From NCBI GenBank assembly GCA_964023205.1, contig OZ026844.1, positions 33,775,326 through 33,839,325 on the forward strand: a stretch of DNA of 64,000 nucleotides, written 5' to 3'. Positions 58,161 through 64,000 of the stretch are shown piece after piece (position 1 is the first letter of the stretch; every line of letters starts with the position of its first letter). The DNA comes from Lutraria lutraria. Its lineage: Eukaryota; Mollusca; Bivalvia; Venerida; Mactridae. The position numbers were made by a program, and so were the translations under genes. The notes beneath the pieces are model-generated. The model saw only the letters and a program-made list of their open reading frames with translations. It was not told where the DNA came from and did no database searches.

Positions 58161-58587
58161 TTTTGTATTTGTTACAGGTTAAGGTATTCCTTGATCAAGT
58201 GTGATCAAGTGCATCACATTTGTCTTTTGAATATAAAACAATACATTTTTGCTTTGTTTGTTGACAATCACCGAGAGTTATCTCCGTCAATGGAGTTGCT
58301 ACATACCAGGATGGGAAAAGCAAGGTAGCTACTCAGTTAGGTAGTTCGTTATTTCAGTGCAAATATATTGCAAAATATGTTGGGGCGGACTGAATTATGG
58401 TCACATAAGATGGGCAGTCATTTAATTCAGTGGGTTTCTAAGACAGTGTAGACTGTAATATGTACATGTTCACTTTGTGATAACTTCCTTGGCGTGCCAA
58501 CCATAATGGTAACTGATATATTTTTTAAGATGTGTAGAAATCTTGACAAAAGTATGAAAATAATCTGTAGGTTATTATAGTACTTAC

Positions 58588-58989
58588 TCATTTTTCTTGT
58601 CATTAAGCACAGCAACTGTACTCTGAACCCAGTGAAATGCATCAGCAAGGGTAATGTCTCTCTGTTGTAATTTCAATGACAGCCTCATCAGTGGATCTAA
58701 TAGTGACTGAAAAATATATGCAAGACTGACTGTTACACATGTGCAGTATTTCCATAAAAGATTACAATGCAATACAATCACTAATTGTATGTTTTTACAG
58801 GAACAACACATATTTATACTTACTTCTAATACAAAAACAAATGCCATCACAGACTTGTTGATCATTATCTTCGCAAGACCTTCGGTTTAAGCATTGTGTG
58901 GCTTGCAGATGAAAGCTGTGCATTGTATTCTGGAAAGGTTTTCTGAAGACTAGAAAGAGCATTTCACAAATGAGGCATCCATCGTGTTC
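58588..58989 (-). pseudogene. Two exons of a ZNF862/hAT-derived protein, broken
   Basis: Exon 58989-58824 (CTAG acceptor, GAA|GTAAGT donor) reads GTRWMPHL, a TGA, then NALSSLQKTFPEYNAQLSS, and needs a frameshift before INKSVMAFVFVLE. Exon 58706-58588 (TTTCAG acceptor, GTAAGT donor) reads SLLDPLMRLSLKLQQRDITL and ADAFHWVQSTVAVLNDKKNE. The TRW...HL start and the LSLxLQxxDITLxDA block are typical of the hAT-derived central part of ZNF862-like proteins. Splice sites are well kept although the first exon has a stop and an indel. It is distinct from the ZBED-type remnant next to it. Confidence 0.6.
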
Positions 58990-59103
58990 CTAGAAAAATA
59001 AAATGAGAATAAAGATAACCATTGAAATCTGCGGAGTGATTAAGTGTACAAGACGTTAATTCTAATGCATATATCCATTCCTAAAATTGATAGTATGATA
59101 GGA

Positions 59104-59170
59104 GGAGGAAATTAATGTAACTAAAGCAGGGCTCAAACCCGCGACCTCATGCTTGCAAATCAGATGCTCT
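59104..59170 (-). mobile_element. tRNA-like SINE head (- strand)
   Basis: On the - strand GAGCATCTGATTTGCAAGCA followed by GGTCGCGGGTTTGAGCCCTG resembles the head at 11690-11775. The A-box arm is incomplete. Confidence 0.45.
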
Positions 59171-59208
59171 GTAATATTAACTAGTTATAAATACAAGTAC
59201 TAAATACA

Positions 59209-59322
59209 GTACTGCTGCTAAAATTACAGAACAAAATTTAACCTCTCTAGAGAAACAACCTCTATACAACAACATGATTTTGATACACCCAAAGGGTGTT
59301 GCTTTGGAGAGGTTGCACTGTA
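59209..59322. mobile_element. Partial MITE, AGTGCAACCTC family
   Basis: The right end GAGAGGTTGCACTGTA is intact. Inside are AACCTCTCTAGAG and ACAACCTCTATACAACAACA. The left end is decayed. Confidence 0.5.
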
Positions 59323-59432
59323 CACAAACATTAGAGTTAACAGAATCAGTACACATTACAATGGTGTGCAAACACATATAAACGTTAATGTAATAAATCA
59401 TCACAGGTGTCCATTTGTAACATTATTTCACA

Positions 59433-59652
59433 TGGCCATTTTTCCTTCTATAACAGAGGCGAAATTCGGTGACTTACCTTTTTGCAAAAAAAGCTCCTTG
59501 TTTCTCAATTTCAGAAAAGAAATTCCTAAAATTACAGTGCTATTATAATTTCAATGTCTAATCTTTGCTAAATTTGGCAAAAAATAGCGCTTGAATTTCC
59601 CAAAATGACAGGTTAAGGCCCCCATCCCAATTTTTGGGAAAAGGGCTCTATT
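59433..59652. repeat. Relative of the AGGGCC TIR element
   Basis: Contains GCGAAATTCGGTGACTTACC and CTTGAATTTCCCAAAATGAC as in 43062-43188, with an extra insertion of about 80 bp in the middle. Confidence 0.5.
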
Positions 59653-59739
59653 TCAGTTAAGATAATGACAGGCAGTCAAACTAATAGTTTCTCTTGATAC
59701 TCTACCAGTGCCTACCGTTCTCCTTTATATTCATATAAT

Positions 59740-59890
59740 TAATGTTGGAAATGTTCTATTTGTAGCTTACTTGAAAGAATTTGGACATTGTTCAGTAATT
59801 AGATCTACTTATCATCTGTACGTTGTTGTGGTGCCGTTGTTTTCCCATGAAGCTCCTGTATCGTTCAAATGCCTGTCAGCGGGTAAGTCC
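59740..59890. repeat. Duplicated 150-bp segment, copy 1 (exon-like)
   Basis: TTAATGTTGGAAATGTTCTA..TTGTAG precedes a block open on the + strand (YHLYVVVVPLFSHEAPVSFK, donor-like GCGG|GTAAGT) and on the - strand (RHLNDTGASWENNGTTTTYR then stop). Copy 2 is at 62083-62232. Substitutions between copies are not concentrated at third positions in either frame, so coding status is unproven. Confidence 0.5.
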
Positions 59891-59934
59891 TCCTAGTTTT
59901 TCTCTTGTCTCTTTAAATTTGCATTGAATATTAG

Positions 59935-61045
59935 TCTGGCACTTACATATTAAGTCAGACACTTAGTCAGTTACATACTTAGTCAGTCATTTACATAGAT
60001 AGACACTTACTTTGTCAGTTAAATACTGAGTCAATCACTTACATAGATAGACACTTACTTTGTCAGTTACATACTTAGTCAATCACTTACATAGATAGAC
60101 ACTTTCTTAGTCAGTTATACACTGAGGCAATCACATATATAGACACTTACTTAGTTACTTACATAAATAGAAACTTACTTAGTCAGTTACTTACTTAGTC
60201 AATCAATTACTAGGTCTATCTCTTACATTGTCAGACGCTTTTTAAGTTTGACACTTAAATATTTAGTGAGACACTAAATTACCCAGTCAGTTACTAACAT
60301 AGTCAGATACTTACTTACTCAGTAAGTTACTTAAACAGACAGACACTTACTAACTTGCCCAGTCAGTTACTTCCATAGACGCTTACTAACTTACCCAGTC
60401 AGTTACTACAGAGTCAGACACTTACTTAGTTAGTTACCTACATAGGCAGACACTTACTTTACCCAGTCAGTTACTTCCATGGTCAGACACTTGCTTACCC
60501 AGGCAGTTACTTCCATAGTCAGACACTTACTAACTTAACCAGTCAGTTACTTCCAGAGTCAGACACTTACTTAGTCAATTACTTCCATAGTCAGACACTT
60601 ACTTTACCTAGTCAGTTACTTCCATAGTCAGACACTTACCCAGTCAGTAACTTCCATAGTCAGACACTTACTGAGTCAGACGCTTACTTACCCAGTCAGT
60701 TACTTCCATGGTCAGACACTTACTTACACAGACAGTTACTTCCATAGTCAGACACTTACTTACCCAGTCAGTTAATGACATAGTCAGACACTTACTTAGT
60801 CAGTTATTGAATGATAAGTCACTTCCTTTCTTTGCCAAGCACTAACATGGTTACTCAGATACTCATATACTAAGTTAGTCAGTTACATACTAGGTCAGAC
60901 TTAGACAGATACTTAAATACTAAGCCAGGTACTTGTATACTTATTTAGATACTTGCATACTTAATCATATACTTAAATACTTAGTCATTCATTTACATAC
61001 TTAATATTTACATACCTAACAAGGCACTTATATACTTACTCAGTT
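59935..61045. repeat. Degenerate tandem array of CACTTACTTAGTCAGTTAC words
   Basis: About 1.1 kb of variable units of about 24-50 bp built from AGTCAGACACTTACTTA, CCCAGTCAGTTACTTCCATA and ACATAGATAGACACTTAC. The period drifts, unlike the adjoining 79-bp array. No frame is open across it. Confidence 0.85.
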
Positions 61046-61815
61046 ACATACTTAGTCATGCACTTATATGCTTCACTTACATGTTTAGTTACTCTGTTGC
61101 ATACTTAGTCAGGCACGTACATATTAAGCAGCTACTTATATACTTAGTCATGCACTTATATGCTTCACTAGTCACTTACATATTTAGTTAGTCTGTTTCA
61201 TACTTAGTCAGGACTTACATACTTAGTCATGCACGTATATGCTTCACTGGTCACTTACATATTTAGTTAGTCTGTTTCATACTTAGTCAGGACTTACATA
61301 CTTAGTCATGCACGTATATGCTTCACTGGTCACTTACATATTTAGTTAGTCTGTTTCATACTTAGTCAGGACTTACATACTTAGTCATGCACGTATATGC
61401 TTCACTGGTCACTTACATATTTAGTTAGTCTGTTTCATACTTAGTCAGGACTTACATACTTAGTCATGCACGTATATGCTTCACTGGTCACTTACATATT
61501 TAGTTAGTCTGTTTCATACTTAGTCAGGACTTACATACTTAGTCATGCACTTATATGCTTCACTAGTCACTTACATATTTAGTTAGTCTGTTGCATACTT
61601 AGTCAGGACTTACATATTTAGTCATGTACTTATATGCTTCACTAGTCACTTACATATTTAGTTAGTCTGTTGCATACTTAGTCAGGACTTACATATTTAG
61701 TCATGTACTTATATGCTTCACTAGTCACTTACATATTTAGTTAGTCTGTTTCACACTTAGTCAGGACTTACATATTTAGTTAATCTGTTGCATACTTAGT
61801 CAGGACTTACATTGA
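61045..61815. repeat. 79-bp satellite-like tandem array
   Basis: The word GCTTCACT(G/A)G recurs at 61241, 61320, 61399, 61478, 61557, 61636 and 61715, exactly 79 bp apart each time, with older units on the left. The monomer contains CATACTTAGTCAGGACTTAC, TCATGCACGTATATGC and TCACTTACATATTTAGTTAG. The central four monomers look identical. Confidence 0.93.
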
Positions 61816-61859
61816 GGGGAACCAGAGAAGAAAGGTCACATTGGGAAAGAGAAAACATT

Positions 61860-61957
61860 TTTTGTAGATATCAGTGACAGTTTCTTTTAAGAATAGCCTT
61901 TATTCAGATGATGTCCTTCATTCAGAGGTGACCCCCAACACAGGTTTTATTACTGTA
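61860..61957. mobile_element. Partial MITE, CAGTCAAACCTGTG family
   Basis: AATAGCCTTTATTCAGATGA, TTCAGAGGTGACC and ACACAGGTTTTATTACTGTA give the right half of the family. It borders the 79-bp array. Confidence 0.5.
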
Positions 61958-62082
61958 CTTAGTCAGGTCCTTACTAATTTAGTTCAGCTGTACATACTTT
62001 GTTAAACACTTGTGTGAATAGATTTACAACATGTACCAAGTTATGTTTTTATACATTTATGTCTACTTAATATGCATTTCAT

Positions 62083-62232
62083 TAACTTCGGAAATGTTCT
62101 ATTTGTAGAAAGGTGCAGACAACTTGGATACATGTATCCCTCATTGACTACATGTATCATCTGTATGATGCTGTGGTGATATTGTTCTCCCATGATGCTC
62201 CTGTATGGATCAGATGCCTACCTGAGGGTATG
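62083..62232. repeat. Duplicated 150-bp segment, copy 2 (exon-like)
   Basis: TTAACTTCGGAAATGTTCTA..TTGTAG precedes a block with YHLYDAVVILFSHDAPVWIR on the + strand (then GAGG|GTATGT) and RHLIHTGASWENNITTASYR plus stop on the - strand. An indel of 2 nt near the left side shifts frame relative to copy 1. Confidence 0.5.
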
Positions 62233-62809
62233 TACTCAAGTCTAGTTTCATACACATGTCTTAGCTTAGGTTGTATCATTGTTACTTTGCATATCTTGCA
62301 ATTAAGTTTAATATTTAGGATCTGAATATTTGTTAAATTCATGCATGTGAACTTCTGTCAGCTGATGGATCCTCATAAAAGCAGGACCATGGTTGTATTT
62401 GGTCGGAGAGTGATCAGTTGTTTCAGTACAGTATTAGTGAATAATCAAAACTTGATACATAACATAAAGCAACATACAATTAGCAAGTCACTTACCTTCT
62501 TATATACATTATGTATAATGTGATTTTATTAAACTGTCAAAGCTGAATAATTACATGGTTGCTGAATGCATTTATATTCAGCTTTCTACCACATTCAAAA
62601 GTTTCTGTTTATTTTATGACAAGGAATGTTCCATTTTATTGTATTATTATATAAGTTTTACACGAATATTCAGCAACCAGTTTGATAATGAAGATTATCA
62701 TATAGCTTGCAAATGTTATCAAGTCACATCAAAGCTTGCATCGACCATGAAATTACACAGTTTTGACAGGTTAATAAAATTACACAGTAACATTGTTACA
62801 TACATGTTA

Positions 62810-63300
62810 TATACACTAATTAACATATACTAATTAACATACCATTAGCCAGTCAGCAAAGTTATGTACACTAATTAACATAAGACTAGCCATTTACCAA
62901 GTTATATACACTAATTAACATACACTAATTAACATACACTAATTAACATACCATTAGTCAGTCAGCAAAGTTATGTACACTAATTAACATACCATAAGTC
63001 AGTCAGCAAAGTTATGTACACTAATTAACATAAGACTAGCCATTTACCAAGTTATATACACTAATTAACATACCATTAGTCAGTCAGCAAAGTTATGTAC
63101 ACTAATTAACATACACTAATTAACATACGACTAGCCATTTACCAAGTTATATACACTAATTAACATACACTAATTAACATACAATCAGCAAAGTTAGTAC
63201 ACTAATTAACATACACTTGGTCAGTCACCAAGTTATATACACTAATTAACATACCATTAGCCATCAGCAAAGTTATGTACACTAAATAACATACCTTATA
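62810..63300. repeat. Tandem array built on ACACTAATTAACATAC
   Basis: Composite units of GTTATGTACACTAATTAACA with either CCATTAG(C/T)CAGTCAGCAAA or GACTAGCCATTTACCAA alternate irregularly for about 490 bp, with extra doublets of the 16-bp core. It shows a higher-order pattern of two monomer types. Confidence 0.9.
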
Positions 63301-63309
63301 CCTAGTTAT

Positions 63310-64000
63310 ATACACTGTGACTTACATGGTCAGATACTTATATTTAGTTATATACACTTGGTCAGATTTAACTTACTTTAGTTATTTAAAGACTAAGTCA
63401 GTTATATACACAGCCAATCACTGACTTAGTGTATAAAACAGTGAAAGTTCATGACTGGTTAATTGTATGTAACTATTTAAGTATCTGATACTTCACTTAC
63501 CTATGGTCTCATAGACTTAGACATGTCTTGCATAATACAGCTATTAAGATATTACAAGGGTGACTCTTTCAAATTACAAAAATGTAGCTTGTTTGTGAAA
63601 AATCTATTACAGTATATTTATATATTTTTATTGAAGTTTTGACATCTTGGGCATGTTTTTTCATGATTGTTCTAAATTTGATTGAGATTGAGATTGTTAT
63701 CGAATAAACACATAAAAAATCAGGGAACATATAGACTAAGTCATCTGTATTGCATTCCTTTAAAGTATCTGCTTAAGGCTGAAAATAAAGATATGTTTTT
63801 TGGAGTGCTCTTAACTACTCACAAAAATCCTAGCTACATAAAATTGTTCAATGCAAATTTCCAAAATCTGGCCGCTTAAGCAAATTGAGAAAGGAAAATT
63901 GGAAGTTTGGATTCTAATACAGAAAACTAAATCTGGATGAGCTAATTGTATAATTTTATATACCTTAATAATGTAGGGCATAAATTCTTATAGGTTGCCA
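63310..64000. other. No gene seen
   Basis: AT-rich sequence to the window end. A 65-codon frame at 63682-63879 has no recognisable motif or splice context. Confidence 0.45.

Noticed and set aside
61045..63300. CRISPR-like appearance of regularly spaced repeats
   Set aside because: Monomers are contiguous with no unique spacers, and the sequence is eukaryotic. These are satellite/minisatellite arrays.

Overview
The window is AT-rich animal nuclear DNA. Genes are split by many GT-AG introns, vertebrate/invertebrate gene families are recognisable, and most of the sequence is dispersed repeat. The repeat set (an AGCTCACCTGA...TCAGGTGAGCT element with a core of about 161 bp, tRNA-headed SINEs, pogo and hAT DNA transposons, and many short TIR elements) looks like that of a bivalve or other mollusc. 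That placement is an inference from sequence style, not a database result.

Three host genes can be built exon by exon with consistent splice phases. (1) On the + strand, 7561-21585 is a mucolipin-type TRP channel (TRPML): 15 coding exons totalling 2013 nt (670 aa), with six membrane segments and an NGDE pore. (2) On the + strand, 24490-28004 is a four-exon, 226-aa secreted protein of unknown family. (3) On the - strand, coding 41217 down to 35222 with a probable 5' UTR exon near 45.0 kb, is an SSUH2-like protein: 11 coding exons, 1470 nt, 489 aa, with an N-terminal Pro/Gly/Gln/Tyr nonapeptide repeat and a DnaJ-type cysteine zinc domain.

Layout. 0-1.4 kb is a deleted pogo-like element with terminal inverted repeats. 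1.56-1.8 kb is a SINE. 2.6-4.85 kb is a LINE with an intact 675-codon reverse transcriptase frame. 6.4-6.9 kb is a TTAA-flanked TIR element. 7.5-21.6 kb is the mucolipin gene, its introns filled with MITEs and SINEs. 24.5-28.0 kb is the secreted-protein gene. 28-35 kb is gene-poor, with one weak orphan reading frame at 33.2 kb. 35.2-45.1 kb is the SSUH2-like gene. 45-49 kb is repeat-rich with no gene seen. 49.0-59.0 kb is a graveyard of - strand DNA-transposon genes: two broken pogo/Tigger transposases, each interrupted by other repeats, then two different hAT-type remnants. 59.7-62.2 kb has a duplicated 150-bp segment either side of a large tandem array that includes ten monomers of exactly 79 bp. 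62.8-63.3 kb is a second tandem array.

The three host genes show no evident functional link and there is no operon-like organisation. The most unusual signals are a 15-bp motif (GTTACACTCGGGACA) repeated five times in a 2.6-kb insertion, the nested transposons, a perfect intronic hairpin just upstream of an SSUH2-like splice acceptor, and the 79-bp array.
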